The notes: generated by a model not told the origin, from the sequence alone. A DNA stretch of 64,000 nucleotides from Devosia oryzisoli (GCF_014837245.1 NZ_JACYFU010000005.1:1-64000); one strand, 5' to 3'; positions 1-12,234 are shown, counted from the stretch's first letter. Numbers and translations are program-made.

Positions 1-136
1 TCGGTGAGAACCAAAGTTCTCGCAATTCCCGAGAGAACAGTAGCTTGCCTCCGGTTGCCCGGCAGCCACCCTGCCCTGTCAGATTGCGCCAATCAGTGGG
101 AGCAAACTAGTCGCTCGCGTCGTTCAGCGCTGGGGG

Positions 137-165
137 GTTTTATTCAGAACATTTCGTCCTGTCAA
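137..165 (-). promoter_or_regulatory. Strong sigma-70 promoter, downstream copy of a tandem pair (rRNA-operon-like)
   Basis: On the minus strand there is a -35 TTGACA, a 17-bp spacer and a -10 TAAAAC, followed by a C-rich discriminator (CCCCCC). An A/T-rich stretch lies just upstream of the -35. Transcription would run leftwards out of the window. The consensus -35 and GC-rich discriminator are typical of stringently controlled stable-RNA promoters, so an rRNA or tRNA operon is the likely target; that target is not visible here. Confidence 0.55.
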
Positions 166-291
166 CACCCTAATTTCGTTTTTCGAAGAACTCCGAAAAC
201 CGAACCTCGATTGCGAAAATTACTTTTCATTATCAAGGGCTTGCTTCAGTCTTTGGCGCTTCGCGGCGCCGCGGTCTTCAGCGATGGGCGG

Positions 292-320
292 GTTTTAGGG
301 GGAGCGTTCTTCCCTGTCAA
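292..320 (-). promoter_or_regulatory. Strong sigma-70 promoter, upstream copy of a tandem pair (rRNA-operon-like)
   Basis: The -35 TTGACA, 17-bp spacer and -10 TAAAAC match the promoter 155 bp downstream exactly in both hexamers and in the GGG that follows the -35. The discriminator is CCGCCC. A/T tracts upstream (around 335-350) resemble an UP element. Identical tandem promoters are a usual arrangement for rRNA operons; I infer that function. Confidence 0.55.
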
Positions 321-500
321 CGACCCATCGGCGAAAAATCAGAAAAAGCTGAAGGCGCTGGCTTCGCTTCGGTGGAAAACTCTACTGAACCACCAGAGTT
401 TACAGGCCACTCCGCTTGCAGTGCTCATTTGGGAGCTTACTCTACCGAGTTCAAGAGCTGTCGCTATGGTCGCTGCTTTTTCCCAGTTCCGCCGCATTTG

Positions 501-529
501 TTGGCCAAAGACGCGCAACCGTCTATACA
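501..529 (+). promoter_or_regulatory. Candidate sigma-70 promoter for the M23 peptidase gene
   Basis: TTGGCC, a 17-bp spacer and TATACA lie on the plus strand, about 70 bp before the preferred start of the peptidase gene. The -10 is good and the -35 is moderate. It is the best plus-strand match in this intergenic region. Confidence 0.35.
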
Positions 530-600
530 CGCAGAACCCTCCGTTGCTTCCGGTCTGCCGATCGCAGCGGTGACTAGTGCTACCGACTAAGGATGGAGCG

Positions 601-2568
601 TTGACCGCAGCGCCTAGGCATCGTCATCTGGCTCTTTTGCGCGCCAGCGGATTTGAGGATGGTCCCGCACTCACCCTTCAGTCCACTGACGGCGATATCC
701 CCCAAGGACGCGAACTGAGTTTTGCCTGGCTGTCCGGAACAGTCATGACAGGGCTGACCAGCGTCCTTCTCATGGGAGCGGCACTCTACGTCTCCTTTCA
801 GGGACAAGACACGTTCTCGACTGCCTATGCCGCCCTGCAACTCGCTGCCCCCCGTATCGCGCAGCCGGCAGCGACGGATTTCACATCGAAGTCCTCGCGC
901 GTGCGTCCGGTTGCGGAAACGCGTTCGGATCTGGAGGTCATCGAGGCGTCGATCCGCCAAAGCGTGGATGGGCGCGAGATCATCCGCAACCAGCCCTTCA
1001 CCCGCATCCAGGCCACGCTGGCGACAACTGCAACCTCGCTTTCCGCCGATGCGCCACCCTACGACCCTGTCGCCATCCTGAACGCGACCGAGCCGCTCAA
1101 GGCCGCGGGGATGGATCTCAACACAGATGTCTATGGCACCGACGTCGAGGGTGAGGTGGTGGTCAATCAGGGCGCGATGCCCGAGAGCTTCGTCCCGCCA
1201 CGCCTGATCTCGGATCAGGGCGCGGCCGATTTCGTCCGCGGCCTGACCGATGGAGGCCTCTATGAAGTCTCGCCATCGGCCATGGCCTATGCAGACCCGA
1301 CGCAGGATGTTCGTGACCTCACAGCGGCCGAAGATGCCACCAGCCTTCCTGGAGTTGCCGAAAACGTCACGGTGATGCCCAAGACGACTCTTGCCGCCGA
1401 CAACGGTCCCGGCCGCTCCGAACGCTTCCTGACGGTGCGTGAACTGGGCCCCCTTGCCGACACCCTGGTGCGCAACGGCTTTACCCGAGCGCAGGTGTCC
1501 ATGGTGGAGAACGCGCTTGCAAACCTTATTCCGGCCGGGGGATTGCCCGTCGGTGTCCGTCTGCGCATTCTTTATGGGCCCGTGAGCGGCGACACCAACA
1601 GTCTTGTCCCCTACCGGATGTCGATCTACCGCCCCGAAAATGCCCCGGGCGATCCGCATATCGCAACCGTGGCGCTCAGCGACAATGGGCAGTACGTCGT
1701 TGGCCTGCAGCCCGACTGGGTGGAGTTCCCCAAGGAAGACGTCGAACAGATCAACGTCGGCAATCTGCCGACGATCTACCGGGCTATCTGGGAGACCGGT
1801 CGCAAGCACAACCTGGATGACGACACCATCAAGCGCATTGTCGGCATGTACGCCTACGACGTGGACATGACCAAGCGCATCACCGCCGGCGACAGCATAG
1901 AAATTCTGGAGACCACCGAAGAAGGCGCCCCCAAGCCCGAGCTTCTCTACGTTGGCCTTAACCTGTCAGGGACGCATCGACAGATGTACCGTTTTGCCAC
2001 CCCCGACGGCAGCGTTGATTTCTTTGATCCCGATGGCGAAACCGGGAAGCGCTTCCTGAACCGCCGGCCGCTGGAAGGTGGCGGCACGCTTCGCTCCCGT
2101 TTTGGCTACCGCATCCATCCAATCTTCCACACACGGCGCCTGCATAGCGGCGCCGATCTTGCGGCGCCCTCCGGTACCCCCATCTATGCTGCCGGTGATG
2201 GCGTCATAGAGTGGTACAAGTGGCAGTCCGGTTACGGCAACAAGATCGAGATCAAGCACGTCAACGGCTACGAGACCGGCTATGGGCACCTGTCGCGCTA
2301 TGTCAAAGGTCTTGGTGTCGGCAGCAAGGTGCGGCAAGGGCAACTCATCGGCTATGTCGGCTCGACGGGGCAATCGACGGGACCGCACCTGCACTTCGAG
2401 ATCAAGATCAACGGCAACTTCGTCGATCCTCTCAGCGTAAAGCTGCCAAAGGACAACGTCCTTCCGCCACAGTACCGTGACCAGTTCGAACAGACGATCG
2501 CACAGATCGACGATCTGATGGAGCGCCCCGGCACACCCGCTGGGGCAGCACAGGTCGCCTCGCGCTAG
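601..2568 (+). CDS. Membrane-anchored M23 family metallopeptidase (LytM/MepM-like)
   Basis: This is a cell-wall endopeptidase that would cut peptidoglycan cross-links in the periplasm. A single membrane anchor lies near residues 41-64, then a long periplasmic region with a mixed linker, then a C-terminal peptidase_M23 domain. The zinc ligands are present: HSGAD (HxxxD, near residue 515) and HLHFE (near 596). I chose the TTG at 601 because AAGGA sits 8 bp upstream; an in-frame GTG at 577 has no visible ribosome site. The gene is convergent with clpB. The family call is secure, the exact substrate is not. Confidence 0.9.
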   Translation: MTAAPRHRHLALLRASGFEDGPALTLQSTDGDIPQGRELSFAWLSGTVMTGLTSVLLMGAALYVSFQGQDTFSTAYAALQLAAPRIAQPAATDFTSKSSRVRPVAETRSDLEVIEASIRQSVDGREIIRNQPFTRIQATLATTATSLSADAPPYDPVAILNATEPLKAAGMDLNTDVYGTDVEGEVVVNQGAMPESFVPPRLISDQGAADFVRGLTDGGLYEVSPSAMAYADPTQDVRDLTAAEDATSLPGVAENVTVMPKTTLAADNGPGRSERFLTVRELGPLADTLVRNGFTRAQVSMVENALANLIPAGGLPVGVRLRILYGPVSGDTNSLVPYRMSIYRPENAPGDPHIATVALSDNGQYVVGLQPDWVEFPKEDVEQINVGNLPTIYRAIWETGRKHNLDDDTIKRIVGMYAYDVDMTKRITAGDSIEILETTEEGAPKPELLYVGLNLSGTHRQMYRFATPDGSVDFFDPDGETGKRFLNRRPLEGGGTLRSRFGYRIHPIFHTRRLHSGADLAAPSGTPIYAAGDGVIEWYKWQSGYGNKIEIKHVNGYETGYGHLSRYVKGLGVGSKVRQGQLIGYVGSTGQSTGPHLHFEIKINGNFVDPLSVKLPKDNVLPPQYRDQFEQTIAQIDDLMERPGTPAGAAQVASR

Positions 2569-2640
2569 GCAACTGCACGTTTCTTTCCCGCGTGATCCAA
2601 TCTAACTGCACGAACGCCTTTCTTGCGTCTTGGTCCTGGC

Positions 2641-2660
2641 AACCACATCTGCATGTGGTT
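2641..2660. repeat. 8-bp perfect inverted repeat between the convergent M23 and clpB genes
   Basis: AACCACAT and ATGTGGTT flank a 4-nt loop. It lies 70 bp after the M23 stop codon and has no T-run on the plus strand, so it is at best a weak terminator or an mRNA 3'-end stabiliser. Confidence 0.4.
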
Positions 2661-2680
2661 CTGCGGCACGGGAAGGGCGG

Positions 2681-2716
2681 CGAAACAGAAAGGGCCGGCC
2701 CAGAGGACCGGCCCTT
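2681..2716 (-). terminator. Rho-independent terminator of clpB
   Basis: A 9-bp stem (AAGGGCCGG with CCGGCCCTT) with a 9-nt loop is followed on the minus strand by TTCTGTTTCG. It starts 17 bp after the clpB stop codon. Confidence 0.75.
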
Positions 2717-2732
2717 GAGGACTTGTTCCGCC

Positions 2733-5339
<2,607 letters not shown>

Positions 5340-5448
5340 GCAACTCTCCTTGTCTCGCCCGCCAGCCCGGCCCCAAAGGCACCGGCATGGCGTCGGAAGC
5401 GTCGTATGCGCAACGCCCGGTCAGCCGGCACGCTCCGTCACAAGAATT

Positions 5449-5479
5449 TATATGGGTCACGCGTTTGGGAGTTGAAGGG
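5449..5479 (-). promoter_or_regulatory. Candidate RpoH (sigma-32) promoter of clpB
   Basis: On the minus strand CCCTTCAA is followed after 15 bp by CCCATATA. This resembles the heat-shock consensus CTTGAA - N13-16 - CCCATNTA, with one mismatch in the -35 core. It lies 110 bp upstream of clpB and 20 bp after the DUF4167 terminator, as expected for an independent clpB promoter. Confidence 0.5.
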
Positions 5480-5486
5480 CGCGCGC

Positions 5487-5520
5487 CTAAAAACAAAGAA
5501 CCGGGCGCCCGGCCCGGTTC
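5487..5520 (-). terminator. Rho-independent terminator of the DUF4167 gene
   Basis: A 9-bp stem (GAACCGGGC with GCCCGGTTC, loop of 5) is followed on the minus strand by TTTGTTTTTAGG. It begins 5 bp past the stop codon and separates this gene from clpB. Confidence 0.8.
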
Positions 5521-5524
5521 TGAA

Positions 5525-6178
5525 TTATTCGGCTGCGTTGGCCGGATTTCCAGCCGTCAGGAATGCCGGCAGTTCGCCGACATCCGGCTGCGGTCCGGTG
5601 CCCGGATCCGCTGCGCCCTCGGCGCCAGCGGCTGGGCGGCGGCGGCGCGGACGACGCTCGCGCGCTTTCCGGGGGGCCGGTTCGCCCTCGGCTGGAGGTT
5701 CACCGGAAGCCTCTTCTCCTTGTGGCGGGGCCCCATCGGCAGCAGCCTGTGGCGCCGCTTTATCCTCGTCGCTTTCACCCTCGCCATGACCGGCATGACC
5801 GGCCTGAGCAGTGCCGTGGTCCCGCTGCTGCTGTTGCTGAGGGGAGGCGAAGCGCGAGTTCATCTCCGAAAAATCATCGTCGAAGTCGTTCTCGTCTTGC
5901 GTCTGGCCGTCACGTGGACCGCTCATGGCTTGCTGCGCCGAGGAGACGATGCGGAAATAATGTTCGGCATGCTGGAGATAATTCTCCGCCATTACCGAAT
6001 CACCGCTTGATTGGGCGTCGCGCGCCAGCTGCAGATATTTCTCGGCGATATGGGCGGCATTCCCGCGCACCTTCACGTCGGGGCCATTGCTCTCGTAATT
6101 GCGCGAAAGCGGATTGACGTGCTTGCGGCCACCGTTGCGGCCGCGCTGCCGGTTCTTGTTCTGGTTGTTGGGTCTCAT
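5525..6178 (-). CDS. DUF4167 domain-containing protein
   Basis: The N-terminal 90 residues are the DUF4167 domain: a basic, Asn/Arg-rich start followed by SNGPDVKVRG and a helical segment ending AENYLQHAEHYFRI. The rest (about 90-217) is low-complexity acidic, then Pro/Arg-rich, and looks disordered. The family is common in Hyphomicrobiales, and the basic N-terminus suggests nucleic-acid or ribosome contact, but no function is established. It follows prfA-prmC on the same strand, a conserved neighbourhood hinting at a translation link, and has its own terminator. Confidence 0.9.
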   Translation of the reverse strand: MRPNNQNKNRQRGRNGGRKHVNPLSRNYESNGPDVKVRGNAAHIAEKYLQLARDAQSSGDSVMAENYLQHAEHYFRIVSSAQQAMSGPRDGQTQDENDFDDDFSEMNSRFASPQQQQQRDHGTAQAGHAGHGEGESDEDKAAPQAAADGAPPQGEEASGEPPAEGEPAPRKARERRPRRRRPAAGAEGAADPGTGPQPDVGELPAFLTAGNPANAAE

Positions 6179-6496
6179 AGGTCGCTTTGTCTAACTCTGG
6201 TAGTTAAGCGTCATCTCTGGGCGGACCGGAACAAACAGGCCCGATCTGGCCCCCGACCCCGGCAGATGGAAACTGCGCATCCAAACGGGGCTCTACCTGG
6301 TTTCATGAAGACCGAGTGCGGTCGGCAGCGGCCCCGTTTTCGCCCGGCTTGTACTTGCGTCGTTCCGGCTTGGGGAACAGCGCTGCGCCAAGCAGCATAA
6401 GCAATGTTGGATCGGGTGCGGCCGCTGCGGCGCCCATGATGCGCCATTGACAGCACGGTCAAACTAACCGGTTTTCACCGTATTGGCCAGAGTAAA
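6179..6496. other. Intergenic region, no gene seen
   Basis: 318 bp between prmC and the DUF4167 gene. It should contain the DUF4167 promoter, but I see no convincing hexamer pair. There is a short tetraloop hairpin (CGGT-TTTC-ACCG, 6469-6480) just after prmC without a T-run. Short overlapping ORFs here have no recognisable content. Confidence 0.5.
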
Positions 6497-7393
6497 CTAG
6501 TCCTGGCTCAACAACGCACTGTGATTTTCCCCGATATGGTGCGCCACGACCACACGATCAAGCCCCGCCAGGTCCTTCCGGACCGATATGTTGACGAAAT
6601 GGGCCCGCTCGAACAGCGCCGAGACCTGCTCCCCCTGGTCATATCCGATTTCTACCATGACGGCGCCCCCGCGCTTGAGGAAGCACCCCGCCTGGGCCGC
6701 AATTGCCCGGTAAGGCGTCAGGCCATCGGGTCCGCCGTCAAGCGCCAGCAGGGGATCGAAGCTGCGAACTTCTGTGCTGAGAGTTCTGATAATTGCGCTG
6801 GCGATATAGGGCGGATTGGACAGCACGAGGTCGAATTTGGGCCCGTCCGAGGTAGCGTCAAGCGCGTCGAACCAGTCGCCCTTGGCGAAGTTCAGCCGCT
6901 CTGCCACCGCTAGCCGCTCAGCATTTCTTCTCGCGACCTCTAGCGCTTCAGCCGAAACATCCGTCGCCATAGCCGTCGCATCGGGTCTGTTGACCAGGAG
7001 CGCGATCGGAATGCAGCCGGTTCCGGTCCCCAGATCCAGGACGCGACCGCCCTCCGGCAAGGCCGCGAGCGCCAGGTCGACCAACAGTTCGGTCTCCGGG
7101 CGAGGCTCCAGCGTGGCTGGACCAAGCTCAAAATCGAGCCCATAAAACCCCTTTTGACCAATGATGCGAGCTACCGATTCACCCGACACCCGCCGCTCGA
7201 ACAGGACGTTGGCCCGCAACATGGCATCGGCAGAGACCTGCTCGTTTTCCCGCACCGCCAATGTCAGGCTATCGACACCAAGCGCATGAGCCAGAAGCAG
7301 CTTGGCATCAAGCGTCGCCGTCACAATCCCCTGCCGGTTCAATCGATCGCGCCAGGCGCGCCAGAACTGGCCAATCGTATCAGCAGTGCTCAG
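6497..7393 (-). CDS. prmC: Peptide chain release factor N5-glutamine methyltransferase PrmC
   Basis: PrmC methylates the glutamine of the GGQ motif of release factors using S-adenosylmethionine. Visible features are the N-terminal helical substrate domain, the SAM site LDLGTGTGC and the catalytic NPPY. An in-frame TTG at 7342 would give a start, but it would cut into a family-typical segment (WRAWRDRL) that continues upstream. I therefore favour a CTG at 7393 with GGAG 8 bp upstream, overlapping the prfA stop codon by 4 bp and giving 298 residues. The gene follows prfA, its target gene, so the two are co-transcribed. Product certain, start uncertain. Confidence 0.93.
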   Translation of the reverse strand: MSTADTIGQFWRAWRDRLNRQGIVTATLDAKLLLAHALGVDSLTLAVRENEQVSADAMLRANVLFERRVSGESVARIIGQKGFYGLDFELGPATLEPRPETELLVDLALAALPEGGRVLDLGTGTGCIPIALLVNRPDATAMATDVSAEALEVARRNAERLAVAERLNFAKGDWFDALDATSDGPKFDLVLSNPPYIASAIIRTLSTEVRSFDPLLALDGGPDGLTPYRAIAAQAGCFLKRGGAVMVEIGYDQGEQVSALFERAHFVNISVRKDLAGLDRVVVAHHIGENHSALLSQD

Positions 7394-8466
7394 TTGGCTT
7401 GCTCCATCGCCGCCAGCTGCGCGGCCTGGTTCTCGGTGATCAGCGCGTCGATCAGCTCGTCCAGAGCCTCGCCGGTGATCACCTTGTCGAGCTTGTAGAG
7501 CGTGAGGTTGATCCGATGGTCGGTCACGCGTCCCTGCGGGAAATTATAGGTACGGATTCGCTCGGAGCGGTCGCCGGACCCGACCTGCCCCTTGCGCTCG
7601 GCCGATCGTGCGCTATCCCGTTCTTCACGCTGCATTTCGTACAGCCGGGCCCGCAGCACCACCATGGCCTGGGCACGGTTCTGGTGCTGCGACTTGAGGG
7701 CCGAGGTCACCACGATGCCTGACGGCAGATGGGTGATCCGCACAGCCGAGTCTGTAGTGTTGACGTGCTGGCCCCCTGCACCCGACGCGCGCATCGTGTC
7801 GATGCGAATGTCTTCGTTCCTGATGTCGATGTCGATATCTTCCACCTCGGGTAGCACTGCTACGGTGGCCGCCGAAGTGTGGATGCGTCCTGAACCTTCT
7901 GTGGCCGGCACGCGCTGCACCCGGTGTACGCCCGACTCATACTTCATCCGCGCGTAGACGCCCTTGCCCGTGACGTTGGCGATGATTTCCTTGAAGCCGC
8001 CCATTTCACCGGGGCTCTCCTCCATCACCGTTACCTTCCAGCCGCGCGCCGAGGCATAGCGCTCGTACATCCGGAAGAGATCACCAGCGAACAGCGCTGC
8101 TTCGTCGCCGCCAGTGCCACCGCGGATTTCGAGGATGATCGATTTGTCGTCCGCTTCATCCCTGGGCAACAAGAGGACTCGGATGGATTGCACGAAGGCC
8201 TCGATCCGTTCATCGAGTTCCTCGACTTCGGCCTGAGCCATTTCGGCCATTTCCTTGTCGCCGCTCTTGAGCAACGCCTCGGCCTCGGCCCGGTCCTTGA
8301 GCGCCTTCTTGTACGCCCCGATTTCAGCCACGATATCGCTGAGGTCTGAATGCTCCTTGCTCAGCCTGGCCAATTCGTCCGGCGCAGCTCCGCCCGAAAG
8401 CGCCGCCTCGATATACTCGAAACGCAGCTCGAGAGCGTCGAGCTTGTCCTGGGGCAGAGTGGGCAT
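7390..8466 (-). CDS. prfA: Peptide chain release factor 1 (RF1)
   Basis: RF1 reads UAA and UAG in the ribosomal A site and triggers peptide release. The 358-residue length is normal. Domain order is the N-terminal helical domain, the stop-codon recognition region ([15 protein letters not shown]) and the catalytic GGQ in [13 protein letters not shown] near residue 230. It lies between ptsP upstream and prmC downstream on the same strand; PrmC would modify its GGQ glutamine. Confidence 0.98.
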   Translation of the reverse strand: MPTLPQDKLDALELRFEYIEAALSGGAAPDELARLSKEHSDLSDIVAEIGAYKKALKDRAEAEALLKSGDKEMAEMAQAEVEELDERIEAFVQSIRVLLLPRDEADDKSIILEIRGGTGGDEAALFAGDLFRMYERYASARGWKVTVMEESPGEMGGFKEIIANVTGKGVYARMKYESGVHRVQRVPATEGSGRIHTSAATVAVLPEVEDIDIDIRNEDIRIDTMRASGAGGQHVNTTDSAVRITHLPSGIVVTSALKSQHQNRAQAMVVLRARLYEMQREERDSARSAERKGQVGSGDRSERIRTYNFPQGRVTDHRINLTLYKLDKVITGEALDELIDALITENQAAQLAAMEQAN

Positions 8467-8529
8467 GTGCGGTCTTTCGGCTGGTATCGGGTCGAGCGTG
8501 TAAAGCCCTGCGGCATCGACCGCAAGGCA

Positions 8530-10797
8530 TCAGCCCATCGGCAGCTTCTGCCGATCCACCCATTCGCCCAGCAGATCGCGTATGCCGATCCCGTCAGCCC
8601 CGTCGCTGAGAGCGGCAGCGACGGCATCGCGAATGGGCTTGAGTTCAAGGTTGAGCACCATTTCCTTGATCGGTCCAATCGACGCCGGCCCCATGGAGAG
8701 GCGCGTCATGCCGATTGCCATGAGGGCCAGCGCCTCCATCGGCTTGCCGGCGAGCTCACCGCACATGGTGACGGGCTTGTTGTGCCGCCGCGCAGCGTCG
8801 ACCACCAGGCGCATTGCCCGCAGGCGCGGCAAGCCAATCGGGTCATACGCTTTGGCAACGCGCGGGTTGGCACGATCGGCGGCCGTCAGGAACTGCACCA
8901 GATCGTTCGAGCCGATGGAAACGAAATCGGTGTCTGGCAGCAACTGGTCCAGTTCGAACAGCAGCGATGGCACCTCCACCATGGCGCCCAGTTCAAGACG
9001 GGCCGGTACGGGCTGTCCCGCCCGCCGCAACCGTTCCATCTCCTTGCGCACCACCGCCTGTGTCTGCCGAAACTCAAAGGTTTCCGTGACCATGGGCACG
9101 AGAATTTTGAGCGGGCGCCCATTGGCCGCGACCAGCAGCGCCCGGATCTGGGTCCGCAGGAGACCGGGCCGGTCGAGCCCCAGTCGGATCGACCGGTAAC
9201 CCATGGCCGGGTTTTCCTCGGCCATCGAGCGCAGGTAAGGCACCACCTTGTCGCCACCGATATCGAGCAGCCGGAACACGATGGGTCGTTCCCCGGCGAT
9301 CGCCATGGCTTCGGCGTAAAGGTCCACCTGCTCCTGCAGTCGCGGCAACTTGCTCGCGATCATGAACTGCAATTCCGTGCGAAAAAGGCCTACCCCCTTG
9401 GCCCCGGTGTCCTCCAGCATGGGTAGATCCGCCACGAGACCCGAGTTGTGCAGGAGCGTGATCTCGACCCCGTCGCGGGTTACGCTCGGCTTGTCCTTCA
9501 GAGCCGCATAATGGGCCCGCCGCCGCGCCGTCACCCGCACCTTGTCGATGAACGTCTGTTCGATCTCGGGCGTGGGCCGCAGGTGCACAGTGCCCGCTGG
9601 GCCGTCGATAATGATGTCGTCGCCCGTCTCACACATCGACACGATCGAATGCGCCTGGCCCACCGCGACAATCCCGAGCGATCTGGCCACGATGGCCACG
9701 TGCGCGGTCGCCCCGCCTTCCTCCAGCACGACGCCGCGGAGCTTGTGGCGGTCGTATTCGAGTAGTTCCGCAGGGCCCATGTTGCGCGCCACCAGAATTG
9801 CATTGTCCGGCAGTTCGCGCTGCGCCGGCTGATTGGTGTTCGTCAAAACGCGCAGCAGGCGGTTGGCCAGGTCATCCAGATCGTGCAGCCGGTCACGAAT
9901 ATAGGGATCGGTCTGGCGCAGCATGCGGGCGCGCGTATCGTTCTGCACCCGCTCGACCGCGGCCTCGGCCGAAAGACCGTTATCGATCGCCTCCATCAGC
10001 CGGTTCACCCAGCCTCGGTCGTTGGCAAACATGCGGTAGGTTTCAAGAATTTCGCGATGGTCGGAGCCGCCAGCCATGTCGCCATGGTCCAGCATGGCAT
10101 CGATCGAGACCCGCATGGTCGCGAGGGCATCATCCAGCCGCCGCTTTTCTGCATCGGTATCGTCTGCGATAAAATTCGTTACGACGACGCGCGGATCGTG
10201 CAGCACCACGGTTCCAAGCGCGATTCCTTCGGTGAAACTGACGCCGTTGAACATGCGAGGCCGCCTCAGATCGATATCCGATCCAGGCTTGATCAGATTG
10301 TCGAAGTCGCTGGTGGCGATCATTTCGGCCAGGATTGTGGCCGTGGTCAGCATGGCCTCGGTTTCGTCCTCGCCATAATGCCGATGGTCACCGTTCTGGA
10401 CAACAAGGACACCCAGGGTCTGGCCTGAGCGGAGTACCGGCACGCCGAGGAACGAATTATATTTGTCTTCGCCCGTTTCGGGGCGATAGGCGAAGGCCGG
10501 ATGCTCCGGCGCGTTGTCCAGGCTGAGCGGCTCCGCTTCCGCTGCGATCAGGCCGACAAGACCCTCGCCAAGCCGCAGCGTGGTCAGGTGCACGGATTGG
10601 GCATCCAGCCCTTTGGTGGCGAAGAGCTCCAGCGCGCCGTCGTCGCGCAGCACGTAGAAGGAGCAGACATCGGCGTGCATGTTGTCGGCGATGAGCGCCA
10701 CGATCTTGTCGAGCCGCTCCTGCGAAGCCAGCGGCTCCGCCATCGTCTCCCGCAATTGCCTCAGCAGCACCCGTGGGCCGCCTATGGTCGTCACCAT
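8530..10797 (-). CDS. ptsP: Phosphoenolpyruvate-protein phosphotransferase PtsP (EI-Ntr)
   Basis: This is the first enzyme of the nitrogen-related PTS: it takes phosphate from PEP and passes it to NPr and then EIIA-Ntr. Residues about 20-160 form a GAF domain, the sensor that marks PtsP rather than sugar-PTS EI. Next come the N-terminal EI domain, the phospho-histidine swivel segment (GGATAHVAIVARSLG, with the active-site His) and the C-terminal PEP-binding barrel. In alphaproteobacteria this relay links nitrogen and carbon status to metabolism. It lies 63 bp downstream of lysC on the same strand, a pairing common in this order. Confidence 0.96.
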   Translation of the reverse strand: MVTTIGGPRVLLRQLRETMAEPLASQERLDKIVALIADNMHADVCSFYVLRDDGALELFATKGLDAQSVHLTTLRLGEGLVGLIAAEAEPLSLDNAPEHPAFAYRPETGEDKYNSFLGVPVLRSGQTLGVLVVQNGDHRHYGEDETEAMLTTATILAEMIATSDFDNLIKPGSDIDLRRPRMFNGVSFTEGIALGTVVLHDPRVVVTNFIADDTDAEKRRLDDALATMRVSIDAMLDHGDMAGGSDHREILETYRMFANDRGWVNRLMEAIDNGLSAEAAVERVQNDTRARMLRQTDPYIRDRLHDLDDLANRLLRVLTNTNQPAQRELPDNAILVARNMGPAELLEYDRHKLRGVVLEEGGATAHVAIVARSLGIVAVGQAHSIVSMCETGDDIIIDGPAGTVHLRPTPEIEQTFIDKVRVTARRRAHYAALKDKPSVTRDGVEITLLHNSGLVADLPMLEDTGAKGVGLFRTELQFMIASKLPRLQEQVDLYAEAMAIAGERPIVFRLLDIGGDKVVPYLRSMAEENPAMGYRSIRLGLDRPGLLRTQIRALLVAANGRPLKILVPMVTETFEFRQTQAVVRKEMERLRRAGQPVPARLELGAMVEVPSLLFELDQLLPDTDFVSIGSNDLVQFLTAADRANPRVAKAYDPIGLPRLRAMRLVVDAARRHNKPVTMCGELAGKPMEALALMAIGMTRLSMGPASIGPIKEMVLNLELKPIRDAVAAALSDGADGIGIRDLLGEWVDRQKLPMG

Positions 10798-10861
10798 CGC
10801 CTCTCAGGCGGCTGAGCCGCCCCCCTGCATCGGGACGCGGCCCACTTCCCCTCGATCGGGC

Positions 10862-12127
10862 TCAGGCGTCCTTCCTGTCCAGACCGTAATAGGTGTGCAG
10901 GGCCCGAACCGCAAGCTCAGCATATTCTTCATCGATCAGCACCGACGTCTTGATTTCCGACGTCGTAATGAGCTGGATATTGATGCCCTTGTCTGCCAAA
11001 GCCTTGAACATGGAGGCAGCCACACCGGCATGGCTGCGCATTCCCACACCCACCACCGAAACCTTTGCGCCGCCCCGCGACCCCGAAAGACGGGCATATT
11101 CGAAGCGGCCACCATTGCTTTCGAGGGCCTTGACGGCCTTCTCGTATTCGCTGTCGGGCACGGTGAAGGTGATGTCGGTGGTGGCTCCGTCGTCGGCGAT
11201 ATTCTGCACGATCATGTCGACGATAATGCCCTTGTCCGCCAGCGTACCGAAGATGGCGGCCGCCACTCCAGGGCTGTCCTTGACATCGCGGAGGGTGATC
11301 TTGGCCTCGGCCTTGGCGAGCGTCACGCCCGAAACGATCTGCTTTTCCATGATCTCATCCTCATCGCAAACCAGTGTACCCGGCACACCCGGCCGACCGT
11401 CCGGCCCGATCTGGGGCGCATCAGGGTCATCGAAACTTGAGCGCACAGTCAGGCGAACCTTGTGCGCCATGGCCATTTCCACCGACCGGATCATCAGCAC
11501 CTTGGCGCCCAGCGACGCCATTTCGAGCATTTCCTCGAAGGAAATTTTCGTCATGCGCTGCGCTTTGGGCACGATGCGCGGGTCCGTGGTGTAAACGCCG
11601 TCCACATCGGTGTATATGTCACACCGGTCGGCACCGACTGCGGCGGCCACCGCAACGGCCGACGTGTCCGACCCCCCACGTCCCAGCGTGGTGATCCGCC
11701 CGTGCGGTGAAATTCCCTGGAAGCCGGTGACGACCGGGACCCAACCCTCGTTCATGCGCTTGTCGAGCTCGGTGGGATCGATGCCGGTGATACGGGCCGC
11801 GCCGTGGGAGTCGTCGGTATGAATAGGAACCTGCCAGCCAGCGAACGAACGCGACTGGACGCCCATCTCGGACAGCACGATGGCCATGAGGCCTGCCGTA
11901 ACCTGCTCGCCGGAGGCAACCACCGCGTCGTACTCGCGCGCGTCGTGCAGCTTCGAGCCTTCGTTGACCCAGCCCACGAGCTCATTGGTCTTGCCCGACA
12001 TTGCCGAGACGACCACGGTGACCTGATTGCCGGCCTCGATCTCGCGCTTCACGTGGCGGGCGGAATGGCGGATGCGTTCGATATTGGCCATCGAGGTGCC
12101 ACCGAACTTGACGACGATACGGGCCAC
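10862..12127 (-). CDS. lysC: Aspartate kinase
   Basis: Aspartate kinase phosphorylates aspartate, the first step to lysine, threonine, methionine and diaminopimelate. The kinase domain starts with VVKFGGTSM, and two C-terminal ACT domains (from about residue 265) would bind feedback inhibitors. An upstream ATG would add 25 unrelated residues. The GTG at 12127 with GGGGAAG 5 bp upstream gives the usual N-terminus and 421 residues. It is divergent from ubiG and followed by ptsP. Confidence 0.97.
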   Translation of the reverse strand: MARIVVKFGGTSMANIERIRHSARHVKREIEAGNQVTVVVSAMSGKTNELVGWVNEGSKLHDAREYDAVVASGEQVTAGLMAIVLSEMGVQSRSFAGWQVPIHTDDSHGAARITGIDPTELDKRMNEGWVPVVTGFQGISPHGRITTLGRGGSDTSAVAVAAAVGADRCDIYTDVDGVYTTDPRIVPKAQRMTKISFEEMLEMASLGAKVLMIRSVEMAMAHKVRLTVRSSFDDPDAPQIGPDGRPGVPGTLVCDEDEIMEKQIVSGVTLAKAEAKITLRDVKDSPGVAAAIFGTLADKGIIVDMIVQNIADDGATTDITFTVPDSEYEKAVKALESNGGRFEYARLSGSRGGAKVSVVGVGMRSHAGVAASMFKALADKGINIQLITTSEIKTSVLIDEEYAELAVRALHTYYGLDRKDA

Positions 12128-12234
12128 TGTCTTCCCCGAAACTCCGCCGAACCGGGCGGTACGCTCTAGTTGGCGCGGACATGCCATAAAGCCCCGGCGC
12201 AATCAATGGGCATCGCTGTGCGACACGCCGCGCC

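Noticed and set aside
4..573. 189-codon open frame on the plus strand at the left edge
   Set aside because: Composition is unlike the neighbours, no domain is recognisable, and it runs across two strong minus-strand promoters.
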